A stretch of 64,000 bases of DNA from VAZQ01 sp963840535 (GCA_963840535.1 CAWIZJ010000040.1:1-64000); one strand, 5' to 3'. Positions 1 through 8,767 are shown, numbered from the stretch's first letter. A program made the numbers and translations. The notes: a model not told the origin generated them from the sequence alone.

Positions 1-734
1 TTGTGCAATGGCGTGGATCGCTCGTCACCTGATCGGCAGATCATGGGCTGCACGGCACTGATCGACTCCGGTAGCGCAACCGCGAAAAGCCGCGCTATCG
101 CGTACAACAATCGGGGTAATGCCTACATTGCAAAAGGCGATTACGACCGCGCCGTACTGGACTACGATGAATTGATTAAGCTCAACTCCGACTACGCGAG
201 GGCATTCAACAATCGCGGCGTGGCTTACCAGAAGAAAGGCGAGTACGACCGCGCGATCAAAGACTTCGATGAGGCGATCAGGCTCAACCTGACAATGCCA
301 GCGCCTTCGTGAACCGCGCCAAGACCTATGGGAGCACGGGCGAGTACGACCGTTCGGTCCGCGACTATGGCGAGGCCATCCGTCTTAAGCCCACATTGGA
401 GGCGGTCTGGAACGGACGCTGTTGGATTCATGCCATCATGGGAGAGTCGGAGGCGGCGCTGGCAGACTGCAACGAAGCGCTTCGCCTGGAGCGGAGTGCC
501 GCCACGTTGGACTCTGCGTGGGTTGATCCATCTGAAAATGGGCAAATGGGACCTGGCCATCGACGATTACAGCTCGGCCCTGCGACTGGACCCGAAGCTG
601 GCCGGTCGGCCGATGGACGCGGACTTGCCAGGCTCAGGACGGGCGACACAACCGGCGGCAATGCCGACATCAGCGCGGCAAAGGAGATCGGGTTGAACAT
701 TGTCGAGGAGTTTGCCCGCTACGGTGTGCAGTAG
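1..734 (+). pseudogene. TPR-repeat protein, frameshifted, 5' end outside window
   Basis: A tetratricopeptide-repeat protein, probably a periplasmic or cytosolic scaffold with no enzymatic motif. TPR units are plain (YNNRGNAYIAKGDYDRAVLD, then FNNRGVAYQKKGEYDRAIKD). The frame changes near 291 (one base short after RLN), near 517 (one base extra before RGLIHLKMGKWDLAIDDY) and again near 600. Reading resumes as GLARLRTGDTTGGNADISAA and stops at 732-734. The first codon is a ttg at base 1 in mid-protein context, so the true start is probably upstream of the window. Three shifts in one short gene favour real decay, but sequencing error is possible. Confidence 0.75.
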
Positions 735-780
735 TATCAGGATTGAACGATTTTCCTGCCGTTCGGCGCGCTGCGGGATC

Positions 781-989
781 CTAGCGTACGCCATCATCGT
801 GCAACGCGTAGTCGTTACAGAGCTTGAGCGCCCGGATGATCTTTTCGGTCGGTGGTTTCTGACCACAGAGAATTCTGTTCAGCAGCGTGCGGTCGATGCG
901 CTCCCGTCGCGCCCACGCAGACTGGCCGCCTGCTCGGTCCACCTCCGAGCGAAGCAGGCGACGACGTCCGCGTCGTGCAGCATGCCCAT
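781..989 (-). pseudogene. Small helix-turn-helix-like protein, frameshifted
   Basis: Reading leftwards from ATG at 989 (behind an AGGTG ribosome-binding site) gives MGMLHDADVVA. After one missing base near 945 it continues SEVDRAGGQSAWARRERID and RTLLNRILCGQKPPTEKIIR up to the stop at 781-783. The RTLLNRILxGxKPPTEKIIRAL part resembles the Cro/XRE-type DNA-binding segment of small (about 65 residue) orphan proteins of Rhizobiales. The family assignment is from memory of similar sequences. DNA binding is inferred, not shown. It lies alone between the TPR remnant and the CRP-like sites. Confidence 0.5.
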
Positions 990-1080
990 GTCACCTGAAC
1001 CGCTCGCGCGGCAAATCCACCCATAGCGCGGCACGGTATCCCCATGAACGCATTCCTAACTCATGGGAGGAACCCATATC

Positions 1081-1096
1081 TGTGACCGATCTCACA
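1081..1096. promoter_or_regulatory. CRP-like palindrome 1
   Basis: TGTGACCGATCTCACA is an exact TGTGA-N6-TCACA match to the CRP/Clr-type consensus. It is the outermost of three such sites in 163 bp upstream of the ECF sigma gene at 1304. A Crp/Fnr-family gene lies about 1 kb downstream, so autoregulation of the locus is a reasonable inference. Confidence 0.6.
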
Positions 1097-1200
1097 CGTG
1101 CCGCAGGTTTCTGAACGCGCTTCCTTTGGACGCAAGGCAGCGCGAGCTTATTCCGGTTGGAGAGGCTCGGCGGCCGCTGCCCCTCGCGATGGCGTGTCCG

Positions 1201-1216
1201 TGTGACATTCGCCACA
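1201..1216. promoter_or_regulatory. CRP-like palindrome 2 (one mismatch)
   Basis: TGTGACATTCGCCACA matches TGTGA-N6-TCACA except for one base in the right half. It lies 27 bp before the next site, about 2.5 helical turns, which would put two bound dimers on nearly opposite faces. Confidence 0.55.
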
Positions 1217-1227
1217 AACCTCCACTG

Positions 1228-1243
1228 TGTGACGTTCATCACA
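1228..1243. promoter_or_regulatory. CRP-like palindrome 3
   Basis: TGTGACGTTCATCACA is an exact TGTGA-N6-TCACA palindrome about 60 bp upstream of the ATG at 1304. The sigma gene has its own strong ribosome-binding site (GGACGGAGGGGACC) just downstream. The position allows activation or repression depending on the unmapped start site. Confidence 0.6.
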
Positions 1244-1303
1244 TCTTTCAGTGACCGTCCTGGTTAACCATGCCGAGGTGAAGGCAAAGGACGGAGGGGA
1301 CCA

Positions 1304-1909
1304 ATGTCGATCGCATGCACAAGGGGCCAGCTCCACGCCGCCACCAATACGGACACATCCGACGAGGCGCTGATCCAATCGATCGCCGCCGGCGGCGCCC
1401 AGGCCATGAAGATTTTGTACGCACGGCACAACGTGCGCGTCTTCCGGTTTGTTCTGCGCTTGGTTGGAGACAGGTCGGCTGCCGAGGATCTCGTCAGTGA
1501 GGTGTTCCTCGAGGTTTGGCGACAGGCCGGTAAGTTCCAAACTCGATCCAGCGTTTCTACCTGGCTCCTGGCGATTGCCCGCAACAAAGCCCTTTCGGCC
1601 CTGCGGTGTCGCCGGCCGACCGAAGAGCTCGACGGAGACGCGGCAGGAGCCATCGAAGATCCGCAGGCCAATCCTGAAATGATGATGCAGGACCGGCAGA
1701 CGAGCGAGCTTGTGCTCGGCTGTCTGCAACGATTGTCGCTGACCCATCGCGAGGTCATCGACCTGGTCTATTACCATGGGAGGTCGCTCGAAGAGGTCGC
1801 CGAGATTGTCGGCGTCGCGCCGAACACGGTGAAGACCCGCGTGTTCTATGCGCGCAAGCGGATTGCTCAGCTGTTGGCCGCCCAGCGCGTCGACAGGGCC
1901 GTCGTATGA
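1304..1909 (+). CDS. RNA polymerase ECF-type sigma factor
   Basis: Sigma-70 family, extracytoplasmic-function group, 201 aa. Region 2 spans about residues 30-95 (RHNVRVFRFVLRLVGDRSAA, then EDLVSEVFLEVWRQAG and the WLLAIARNKAL segment). Region 4 spans about 140-190 (LSLTHREVIDLVYYHGRSLE, then VAEIVGVAPNTVKTRVFYAR), the -35 recognition helix-turn-helix. The start at 1304 is supported by a strong GGAGGGG ribosome-binding site. No anti-sigma gene follows directly. A Crp/Fnr gene does, and three CRP-like boxes precede the gene. A close paralogue with the same architecture sits at 55452-56051. Confidence 0.9.
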   Translation: MSIACTRGQLHAATNTDTSDEALIQSIAAGGAQAMKILYARHNVRVFRFVLRLVGDRSAAEDLVSEVFLEVWRQAGKFQTRSSVSTWLLAIARNKALSALRCRRPTEELDGDAAGAIEDPQANPEMMMQDRQTSELVLGCLQRLSLTHREVIDLVYYHGRSLEEVAEIVGVAPNTVKTRVFYARKRIAQLLAAQRVDRAVV

Positions 1910-2113
1910 TACCTGCGCTTGAGCATCGTGCTCGGGCGGATCGCGCTGATTCCCGAATTCCTGGGGCACAACGGACCGGATGCGGATATGATGCCGACCG
2001 GCCAGCCCCAGCGATGGGCGTAACTCTTGGTTGACTGGCTGGCCGGGCAGGACATGCTCTAAGCGCGAGGAAGGGACGAGCAGCTTCTTTGAGGGTTTTG
2101 CGAGGCAGGTGCC

Positions 2114-2820
2114 GTGCAGCCGGACAAAACAGCACTCGAACAGGCCCATCGCCTGCTCGGAAATTGCACTCTGTTCAGCGGCTTGAGTGCTGACGAGCGT
2201 GCCGAGATCACCGGTCGGGCCCACATTCGGAGCCTTGCTGCCGGCGAGACCGTCTTCGCTACCGCGCTGCCGGCGATCAGATGATGGCCTTGCTCAGCGG
2301 AACCATCCGCATCAGCGTATCGTCTGTGGACGGAAGGGAGCTATTGCTTGCGATCATTCAACCCGGCGAGGTGTTCGGCGAGCTTACGGTCCTGGACGGC
2401 AAGGAGCGATCGGCCGACGCCATCGCGGAGACCCCGTGCACGTTGGCGATTTTGCACCGTCACGATGTCTTGTCTTTTTTCGAACGAAATCCCTCCGCGT
2501 GGCCCAAGCTCGTCGACGTCTTGTGTCAGCGGTTACGGCGCACCAATGTGGTCTTCGCTGAGGTCGCGCTGCTTCAGCTGCCCGTCCGACTGGCCAAAGC
2601 GATGCTGCGACTGCTCGACCTGCAGACAGGCTCTACTCCGCCACAGCCCGCAATGATTCGTTTTAGTCAACGGGAGCTGGCAAACATGGTGGGGGGAACG
2701 CGCGAAAGCGTGAATAGGTGTCTTCGCAGTTGGCACCGCGATGGCATCGTTCAAATGACGGAAGGTTCAATCATCGTCGTCAACCGGCCCGCCCTCGAAA
2801 ACATGGCGGAGCCGACCTGA
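2114..2820 (+). pseudogene. Crp/Fnr-family transcriptional regulator, one frameshift
   Basis: A cyclic-nucleotide-binding-fold regulator with a C-terminal winged helix. From GTG 2114 it reads LLGNCTLFSGLSADERAEI and AAGETVFAT. One base is missing near 2261, and the protein then continues GDQMMALLSGTIRIS, QPGEVFGELTVLDG and RSADAIAETPC. Roughly the last 60 residues hold the helix-turn-helix (FSQRELANMVGGTRESVNRC). There is no Fnr-type cysteine cluster in the N-terminal stretch, so this is more CRP-like than oxygen-sensing. It is the natural candidate to bind the three TGTGA-N6-TCACA sites at 1081-1243. If the frameshift is real, only a truncated protein from 2281 would be made. Confidence 0.75.
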
Positions 2821-3038
2821 TGCATTCGATCAGGCTGTTTTCAAGGCCGGTCCTCCTTCTGGCCCCGCCCCAACATCCTGGTCGGAACAAGCGACGGGAG
2901 CGCGCGTTGATTTGGTTAGCGGCTTTTCCCGCTGGCGGCTGATACCCAGTGTTTCCGATTTCCGCCTGCGTTTCCGTAGGAATTCAGCAGGGATGAGCCC
3001 GGCTTCAGCCCGCTCCGTCTCGGGGAGGCTTACGCGAC

Positions 3039-3338
3039 ATGCCTACCTATCACAAGATCGATAACGGCTTCACCATCGGCCCCAATGCGACCCAGAACTG
3101 GTCGTGGAACTGGTTCGGCTTCGGTCCCAACCAGGGACCCGTGATCTTTATGGCTGACCCAAAATCGGGACAGAGCGCAGAGGCCAGTTTGCTCACCTTC
3201 GACTTGGCCAAGGTCCGCGGTGCCCCCAACAGTCCGCACGGCAACGAGGTTTTCTACCGGTTCAAGATCAAGAATCTGAGCAATATCACGGTCGCTTTCA
3301 ATCTGGAGATCATCCGGTTCAAAGACCTGATACCTTGA
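3039..3338 (+). CDS. Hypothetical protein, 99 aa
   Basis: No family recognised. A GGGGAGG ribosome-binding site precedes ATG 3039. The protein is soluble, rich in aromatic residues near the start (NWSWNWFGFGPNQGPVIF) and ends in a beta-rich stretch (FYRFKIKNLSNITVAFNLEI), which suggests a small beta-sandwich. It has no signal peptide or membrane segment. The next small gene begins 8 bp after its stop, so the two are probably co-transcribed. Confidence 0.65.
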   Translation: MPTYHKIDNGFTIGPNATQNWSWNWFGFGPNQGPVIFMADPKSGQSAEASLLTFDLAKVRGAPNSPHGNEVFYRFKIKNLSNITVAFNLEIIRFKDLIP

Positions 3339-3346
3339 GGGGTGCC

Positions 3347-3574
3347 ATGAAGATCACGGTCATCACAGACAGGCGCGGAAAGGTCATCGGCACCGCCGGC
3401 CAATCAAGGCAGGGCGAAGCAGGAGCCGGTGGCCCTATTCCCGGGCCCGGTGAGAAGGCGCACGACATGGAGCTGCCGAGCGCTCTGAAAAACATCGAAT
3501 CGCCGGACGAACTTCATCGCGCGCTCGAGAAACACTTGCGGTCTGCTCGGAAATCTTCTGCTCGGAAATCCTAA
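3347..3574 (+). CDS. Hypothetical protein, about 75 aa
   Basis: Starts at an ATG behind GAGGGG, 8 bp after the stop of the previous gene. It begins MKITVITDRRGKVIGTAGQS, followed by a Gly/Pro linker (EAGAGGPIPGPGEKAHDMEL) and a charged helix ending in SPDELHRALEKHL. This pattern matches a small orphan family I recall from rhizobial genomes. The function is unknown. The C-terminus carries a short duplicated RKSSARKS tail. Confidence 0.6.
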   Translation: MKITVITDRRGKVIGTAGQSRQGEAGAGGPIPGPGEKAHDMELPSALKNIESPDELHRALEKHLRSARKSSARKS

Positions 3575-3599
3575 GTTGATCGCGCCTGGTGGTGCGTAG

Positions 3600-3625
3600 G
3601 GTGCGATAGCGAAGCGTATCGCACC
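3600..3625. repeat. REP-like palindrome
   Basis: GGTGCGATA and TATCGCACC form a perfect 9-bp stem around an 8-base loop. The surrounding GTAGGGTGCG...CGCACCG form resembles intergenic REP-type repeats common in Proteobacteria. It sits 25 bp after the stop of the preceding gene. Confidence 0.55.
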
Positions 3626-3647
3626 GTCTCCTTCGGTCGGCGGAACG

Positions 3648-3884
3648 CTATTGCGCCCTAGCGGCGACGGCGGAAGGCGGTCTCACGCCGCTTTGGGCGG
3701 CCACACGCCGGCGACTCTCCAGCTCACTCATCGATTTGTCGGTGAACTCCGCGCGCGGGGCGTTGCCGCCGATGACGAACATCAGGATGTGCACCTGGTC
3801 GGGATCGCCCGGCGTCACGTTCTCGAACCGCCGGATGAGGCCGGGCGGGAACGACACCACGTCGAGCGGGTCGAGATCGACGTC
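3648..3884 (-). pseudogene. Cupin-type protein, C-terminal fragment
   Basis: Reads leftwards DVDLDPLDVVSFPPGLIRRF, ENVTPGDPDQVHILMFVIGG and a charged tail. The SFPPGLIRRFENVTPGDPDQ pattern is the last strand pair of a cupin barrel as found in cupin-domain enzymes or binding proteins. The metal-binding first half is absent; the frame upstream is unrelated low-complexity sequence. Probably a remnant after deletion. Confidence 0.5.
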
Positions 3885-4179
3885 AGCCCCCGTGGTCCTG
3901 TACAGTGCGGCGCAGTACGATGCGCAGCGCACAGCGCGCGGCGCGGCGCGCCGTGACGGTAGAGCACGCGCGACCCCCCACCCCCCGGCCAGAAAAATCA
4001 TTTTATTGCAGGGCTCCTCCCCAAGTCCCCGGCCTTTTTTCACTCAGGGGAGGTAGGTCCACATCAGGCCGTTGGCATCGGCCGCAGCGGTCGATGCCAG
4101 CAGCAGGGCGATGGTGAGGCACCCGCAGGTGCCTGCTGCGCTGAATGTTGTATGGTGCTTTCTTTGTCGGAGGTAGCCA

Positions 4180-4504
4180 ATGCCTAAAACGAATCTTGGT
4201 TCAATGTCCGTCGAGCAGCTTTTGCAGTTGCGCGATGACGTTGGGAAAGAACTCAATCGCAAGACGGTTGTGCTACGGAGCCAACTGGCGAGGTTGGGCG
4301 GGGAGATTGCGTCAAGTAGGGGACGGGGAGGATCAGCTGAGGGGGAAGAAGGTCCCGCCGAAATATCGAGACAGGGCAGGGAACACTTGGGCGGGTCGGG
4401 GCGCAAGACCCCGATGGCTGGTTGCCGCGATTAAGGAAGGGAAAAAATTGGAAGATTTTGCGGTTGAAAGGACCACTCCCGGAAGGAAACGAAGAAAAAA
4501 ATAA
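4180..4504 (+). pseudogene. H-NS/HvrA-like nucleoid protein, frameshifted
   Basis: The start has a textbook GGAGG site before ATG 4180. The N-terminal coiled-coil/dimerisation part is MSVEQLLQLRDDVGKELNRK. After a shift near 4330 (one extra or two missing bases) the DNA-binding C-terminus appears: RGKKVPPKYRDRAGNTWAGR, then GARPRWLVAAIKEGKKLEDF. The TWAGRGxxPRWL core is the H-NS AT-hook-like motif that contacts the minor groove of AT-rich DNA. Such proteins silence horizontally acquired DNA, which fits an accessory zone. The gene may be dead or simply misread. Confidence 0.75.
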
Positions 4505-4539
4505 AAATTCATGCCGCTCGCAAACAACGGCGCACAGTC

Positions 4540-4692
4540 TCAAGCCGAGACATTGAATTGCTTGGCGACGACACGCATTGAAACGCCGCGATCCGTATAG
4601 GCTTGGCGGACGGCGTTGCAGATCGTGGGAGTAAGCGCCGGTCGGCCAATAGGCTTCCCGGATTTGGTGCCCTTAGCTCTAGCTCGCGCCAG
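4540..4692 (-). pseudogene. Serine recombinase (resolvase/invertase) C-terminal remnant
   Basis: The leftward frame reads LARARAKGTKSGKPIGRPAL, then a helix-turn-helix-like end RQAYTDRGVSMRVVAKQFNV. RAKGxxxGRPxL followed by a short helix-turn-helix is the C-terminal DNA-binding tail of Tn3-type resolvases and invertases. The catalytic serine domain is missing. It lies directly downstream of one copy of the duplicated secreted-protein gene (4751-5158), consistent with past mobility of this cassette. Confidence 0.55.
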
Positions 4693-4750
4693 TGAAGACG
4701 GAGATGCACAACCCAGACAGTGCCGCCGATGTTCCTTGAGTAGGGAACAC

Positions 4751-5158
4751 CTACTCCGACTCGAAAACTTGCCGACAATTTGCCGGTGACCAGTTGCGCG
4801 ATCTAGCCTTATTATGCGCCATCCACAGCGCGGCACCGGTATCGATATTGGAGCCACCAATGAATGATTCCTTACGACCGCAGTTAATGGCGACCACATA
4901 AGAGCTAGGGCTGACTGCGATGGTGCCAAGCCACTCACATGTTCGCAACGAGGTGGAAGAACACTCCACGCGTGCTGTTGCCTTGGCGAGCATCTCATTG
5001 TCGAAAATCTCCGACTGAAACACCCGCCCGTTAGGCGAAACGGAGTAGCCCACCCATTCCGCTGTGGGCAACGTCGGAACACGGTGTGGTCTGACTTCGA
5101 TAGCCAGAGCAGAGGTAGAAACTAAAGCAGCAAGACCAGCAAGTAAAAGCATTCTCAT
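4751..5158 (-). CDS. Small secreted protein, copy 1 of a duplicated gene
   Basis: 135 aa. The signal peptide is MRMLLLAGLAALVSTSALA. The mature part has four cysteines (VECSSTSLRTCEW, INCGRKES, NCRQVF) that could form two disulfides. The family is not recognised. From residue 20 onward the protein is almost identical to the one at 18204-18614, while the two signal peptides differ strongly. Ribosome-binding site AAGGAAT, 7 bp before the ATG. A short open frame (5163-5288) ends four bases upstream and overlaps this ribosome-binding site. Confidence 0.75.
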   Translation of the reverse strand: MRMLLLAGLAALVSTSALAIEVRPHRVPTLPTAEWVGYSVSPNGRVFQSEIFDNEMLAKATARVECSSTSLRTCEWLGTIAVSPSSYVVAINCGRKESFIGGSNIDTGAALWMAHNKARSRNWSPANCRQVFESE

Positions 5159-5162
5159 GTTT

Positions 5163-5288
5163 TTATTCCTTCCCTGGTTGTTCCATTTGCAAATCAAACC
5201 GGGTTGCCGGATTTGACTGTTCCTTTGTCGCTTTGCGCACCGTGCCGGACTTGTTACTCTGCGCCAAACATTTGTTTTTCGCTGCCAT
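5163..5288 (-). CDS. Short leader-like ORF carrying the dispersed MAATNKCLAQ element
   Basis: 41 codons from ATG 5288, beginning MAAKNKCLAQSNKSGTVRKA. Its stop lies inside the ribosome-binding region of the secreted-protein gene at 5158, an arrangement that permits translational coupling. The first 25 codons are one of nine copies of the dispersed element described under findings. Whether the peptide is made is unknown. It could be a leader ORF or just the coding-looking form of a repeat. Confidence 0.35.
   Translation of the reverse strand: MAAKNKCLAQSNKSGTVRKATKEQSNPATRFDLQMEQPGKE
5223..5288 (-). repeat. Dispersed element, copy A
   Basis: Read leftwards: ATGGCAGCGAAAAACAAATG, then TTTGGCGCAGAGTAACAAGT and a GCAAAGCGACAAAGGAACAG tail. 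The core ACAAATGTTTGGCGCAGA is shared with the other copies. It immediately precedes a signal-peptide gene. Confidence 0.65.
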
Positions 5289-5590
5289 CGGGCCACTTTA
5301 AGGACGGGCGTTGATGGTGCGTGGCCGCCTTGCAAGTGCGTGCGCAGGAGGTGGACCGACTGCCCTCAAGCAACACTTCCAGGCGGTCGAGGTCAGCGCA
5401 ACCGAGGCCGGCAAGGCGGTGGCTGAAATCGAGGTGGCTTGCGTGTGCGCGTGCGCTAGGGCGTGTACGCTGATTGTAGGCAATCGCGGCTGATGTCCGG
5501 ATCACCCCCAAAAGCCGCCATGTAGCGGACATTCGGATCGGCAGCTTCGTGCCACGAGCCGATATGTGCGCTGCCGCAAATATCGGCGGA
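5289..5590. other. No gene seen
   Basis: About 300 bp between copy A of the dispersed element and the end of the next substrate-binding-protein gene. Open frames are short and unconvincing on both strands. I see no hairpin, repeat or RNA gene. Confidence 0.4.
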
Positions 5591-6557
5591 TCATTCGACC
5601 AGAGTGTCGGCTCGAAGCAAGAACGCTTCTGGAATTGAGAGGCCCATTGCCTTCGCAGTCTTCAGGTTAATGGCCAACTCGAGTTTGGTGGGCTGCTCGA
5701 TAGGTAAGTCGCTCGGCTGCCGCCCCTGTAAAACCCTATGCACAAATCCGGCGCCGTGCCGAAACAAAGCGGGGCCATCCGCACCATATGACATCAGACC
5801 GCCGGCATCCACAAAGGCCCGCGTGCTCGAGGCCGCTGGCAAACGGTGCTCACGGGCGAGATCAGCTATACGCTTGGTAGACAAGCTGCCTTGAATCACA
5901 ACGGCGTCCGCCTGCTCTCTCGCCATAGCCGCAAAAGCAGCGTCGAGTTCCAAATCAGGTCCGCGTAACATGATTGGCTGAATTCTTGATGCCTGTAAGA
6001 CGGCCAGCGACCTCGACGTGATCGAGGACTAACTTCGCGAATAAAGGATCTGCCGCGTTGGTGAGAACGGCTACCTGTCGCATCGCGGCCAGCATGTCAC
6101 GAAATAGTTCAACACATTTTCCAACAAATACGGCGGACATCAGAGACACGCCGGTAATGTTCCCGCCGGGTCGCGCCAAGCTGGGAACTATTCCGGTTTC
6201 GACCGGGTCAGCCGCAATTATCACAATAGGGATTTCGCGGGTTGCTTGCTTCGCCGCCAGTGCACAGGGGACGTAAAGCGCCACGATCACATCGACCTTC
6301 AGTTGGACCAGTTCGGCCGCAAGCTCGGGAAGTCGATCCAGCTTTCCCTCCGCCGAGCGAAACTCAAATGCAATGTTCTTCTCCTCTACGTAGCCAAGTT
6401 CACGCAGTCCTTCCCGAAGTTCGTTTTTGAACAACTCCGCATCCGCGAGGCCTATGTAGAGCGCGCCTATTCGAGCCACCTTGGGCTGCTGCGCGCGCGC
6501 GGCGAGCGGCCATGCGGCCGCACCGCCAAGCAGGGTGATCAACTCGCGGCGTCTCAT
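5591..6557 (-). pseudogene. ABC transporter substrate-binding protein (PF04392 type), frameshifted
   Basis: Orphan periplasmic-binding-protein family widespread in Rhizobiales, substrate unknown. Signal peptide RRRELITLLGGAAAWPLAAR-AQQ, then LREGLRELGYVEEKNIAFEF, the SLARPGGNITGVS signature, and the end INLKTAKAMGLSIPEAFLLR. One extra A near 5975 splits GIK from IQPIMLRGPDLE. The ATG overlaps the stop of the upstream paralogue (ATGA), so the two form a transcription unit without ATPase or permease genes. Confidence 0.8.
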
Positions 6558-7513
6558 TCGATCACCTCGTCGGCACGCAAGATGAATGATTCCGGGATCG
6601 TGAGACCCGCCGCCTTCGCGGTCTTGAGGTTGATGACCAACTCGAACTTGGCCGCCTGTTCCACCGGCAAATCCGCGGGCCTGGTGCCTTGCAAAATCCG
6701 GTGCACATAGGAGGCGCCGCGCCGAAACAGGTCGGGGAGGCTCGCGCCATAAGACATGAGCGCGCCGGCACCCACATTCTCTCTCAGCTGGAACATCCCC
6801 AGCAGGCGGTTCTGTGCCAGGAAATCGACGCTGCTTTTGATGTGGAGCTGGTGGAGGGGGTCGGCGGTCATCACGAATGCATCCGGACGCTCGTGCATCA
6901 TGGCAGCGAATGCGCCGTCGAACTCGCTGGCATTACGCACCGGCACGGTGATGAGCGTCACACTCAACGTAGACGCCGCAATTCGCATTTCTTCAAGGTA
7001 CGCGGCGTGGGAGGCATTATCCGGATTCCAGAGGAGGGCCACGCGCGAAGCGGGAACGCCCTCCTTGAGGAGCTGCAATCGTTTGCTTGCCACGTCCGGA
7101 CCGAGGATGGTGTTCCCGGTGATGTTGCCGCCCGGACGCGCGAGGCTCGCTACAAGCCCGGCCCCCACCGGATCGCCGATCCCGATCATGACAATGGGAA
7201 TCGTCGTGGTTGCCAGCTTGGCCGCGCGGGCCGGCGACGTGCCGTAGACCGCGATCACGTCCACCGGGCGCCGCACAAGCTCGGCCGCGACTTCGGTGAG
7301 CCGGTCGGGCAGCCCGTCGGCGTAACGATACTCGAAGGCGATGTTCTGGCCTTCTAGGTAACCGAGATCGCGCAGCCCCTGACGGAAGGCGTTCCAGTTG
7401 GGTGAGTCGTCGATGATGCCCACGCGTGGAATCTTCGGCGGCTGTTGCGCGTGCACCGCGAGCGGCCACGTAACGGCGCCACCGAGCAGCGTGATGAACT
7501 CGCGCCGTCTCAC
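6554..7513 (-). CDS. ABC transporter substrate-binding protein (PF04392 type)
   Basis: 319 aa from a GTG start at 7513, preceded by GGGGAGG. The twin-arginine-like RRREFITLLGG signal peptide leads to PLAVHAQQ. The family landmarks are present: RQGLRDLGYLEGQNIAFEYR, SLARPGGNITG, LMSYGASLPDLFRRGASYVH and the terminal FELVINLKTAKAAGLTIPES. The fold is the two-lobed binding protein of ABC importers. The ligand is unknown and no membrane components are nearby. Its stop overlaps the ATG of the next paralogue. This is the best-preserved of this zone's copies. Confidence 0.85.
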   Translation of the reverse strand: MRRREFITLLGGAVTWPLAVHAQQPPKIPRVGIIDDSPNWNAFRQGLRDLGYLEGQNIAFEYRYADGLPDRLTEVAAELVRRPVDVIAVYGTSPARAAKLATTTIPIVMIGIGDPVGAGLVASLARPGGNITGNTILGPDVASKRLQLLKEGVPASRVALLWNPDNASHAAYLEEMRIAASTLSVTLITVPVRNASEFDGAFAAMMHERPDAFVMTADPLHQLHIKSSVDFLAQNRLLGMFQLRENVGAGALMSYGASLPDLFRRGASYVHRILQGTRPADLPVEQAAKFELVINLKTAKAAGLTIPESFILRADEVIE

Positions 7514-7545
7514 GTTGGACCTCCCCCTCCAGAGTCGGTCTACTG

Positions 7546-7616
7546 CACCTTCAGCCTGCCATAGAGTGGCCGGCAAGTCTTATCGACAGACCTGAATTGC
7601 TCTGAATAAGGGTGGC
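7546..7616 (-). repeat. Upstream block shared with 9078-9149
   Basis: Aligned on the plus strand this block (GCACCTTCAGCCTGCC, then AGACCTGAATTGCTCTGAAT) matches 9078-9149 (GCACCCTCAGACTGCC, then AGACCTGAATCGTTCTGAAT) over about 70 bp. It lies just upstream of the substrate-binding-protein start at 7513, as the second copy does for the small membrane-protein gene at 9046. A shared promoter region from duplication is likely. Confidence 0.5.
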
Positions 7617-7677
7617 TATTTGCCACCCCCAATTGGGGGGCGAGCACAGTGCGCCTGCCCTCGGCCGATGTCCGAGA

Positions 7678-8235
7678 TCAAACCCGGTCATTGCCGTGAT
7701 GTCCGCTGCATGACCGCTCTTCCACCGAAAGCGGAAGTCGATCTGCGAGGTTGCTATGTCGCCGAAGTGCCATGAGCTGCCGTGAGCGAGTGCACTGTTC
7801 GACGTACCCGGCTGCTTGCCGGTACTGGTCGACCCGATCAGGCCCGTAGGAGATCAGGCCGCCGGCGGCGGCGAAGGAACGATCGGAGTAAGGCAGCTTG
7901 TGTCGGGCCGCCAACTTGGTGAGCAGCTCGCGATGACGCTGATCCGGCGCGCTGGCCGTAATGCTCCAGGCCGCCATTTGACGAGCGTGCAAACGCCACA
8001 ACGGTGCGCTCGATCTCGCCTGCGTCGCGGACATTGACCGGCTTCACCTCCATCCCAAGCGATGGCGCCACGGTCTGGGCTGCGCCGAACTGGCCGATTC
8101 CAGAGGGTATGGTGGCATCCCGAACGACTGCCGCCCGTGTCACGCTTGGCGCGATCTGCTTGAGCAGTTCCAACCATTTCCCGCCCATGCCGCGGCCGCA
8201 CCGCCGAGAAGCGATATGAACTCGCGTCGCTGCAT
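7678..8235 (-). pseudogene. Substrate-binding protein (PF04392 type), internally deleted
   Basis: The signal-peptide start MQRREFISLLGGAAAAWAG at 8235 runs straight into the second lobe (GGKWLELLKQIAPSVTRAAV) in another frame. Roughly the first third of the mature protein is gone. Further shifts separate EIERTVVAFARSSNGGL from the tail RHKLPYSDRSFAAAGGLISY. The usual INLKTAKALG ending is lost. A decayed member of the local array. Confidence 0.7.
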
Positions 8236-8279
8236 GTGCCCCTGAGAACACGCCTTATGCGATCGGGGTCGTTAGCATT

Positions 8280-8744
8280 TTAGGCCCCCGGCACGCTCCC
8301 CGGCGGCAGGAAATCTACCTCGTGCGCGGCCGAGCGGCGCACCACTTCCTCCACATCGCCGAGATCGTGAAGCTGGTCGAATAGTGCGCGCAGCCGCCCT
8401 GCCGGCGTCACCCAGAATAGGGCGCGAGCCGGTTTTTCGCTGCGATTGTAGTATCCATGCGGGATGCCGCGCGTCATGCGCACGAGGTCGCCCGCGCCCG
8501 CCTTAGTCCATGACCCTGCGAGATAAAGGTCGAACGTGCCCTCCAGCATGTAGATGAATTCGTCCTGGGCCGGATGCACGTGCGGCGGGACGAAAGTGCC
8601 GGGCGGATCGAGCGTTTCGAACGCGAAACAATCGTCGCTCTCGGCTTTCAGCCAATAGACATGACCGAGGATGTTCCATTTGACATCCTGCGAACCGACC
8701 TTGCCGGATCCGGCTGGTGTGATGCCTGCGGGCAGCGTGCTCAT
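8280..8744 (-). CDS. Cupin-domain protein
   Basis: 154 aa starting MSTLPAGITPAGSGKVGSQD. The cupin motif-1 metal ligands are visible (PPGTFVPPHVHPAQDEFIYM: His, His, Glu spacing) and motif 2 follows (RGIPHGYYNRSEKPAR). It is a single-domain cupin, cytoplasmic, of the kind called quercetin-dioxygenase-like. The real substrate is unknown. The gene begins 24 bp downstream of a truncated substrate-binding-protein leader (8768-8887) and probably uses the promoter that once served that gene. Confidence 0.8.
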   Translation of the reverse strand: MSTLPAGITPAGSGKVGSQDVKWNILGHVYWLKAESDDCFAFETLDPPGTFVPPHVHPAQDEFIYMLEGTFDLYLAGSWTKAGAGDLVRMTRGIPHGYYNRSEKPARALFWVTPAGRLRALFDQLHDLGDVEEVVRRSAAHEVDFLPPGSVPGA

Positions 8745-8767
8745 GTGGTCCTCGCCTGTCGTTCGCC

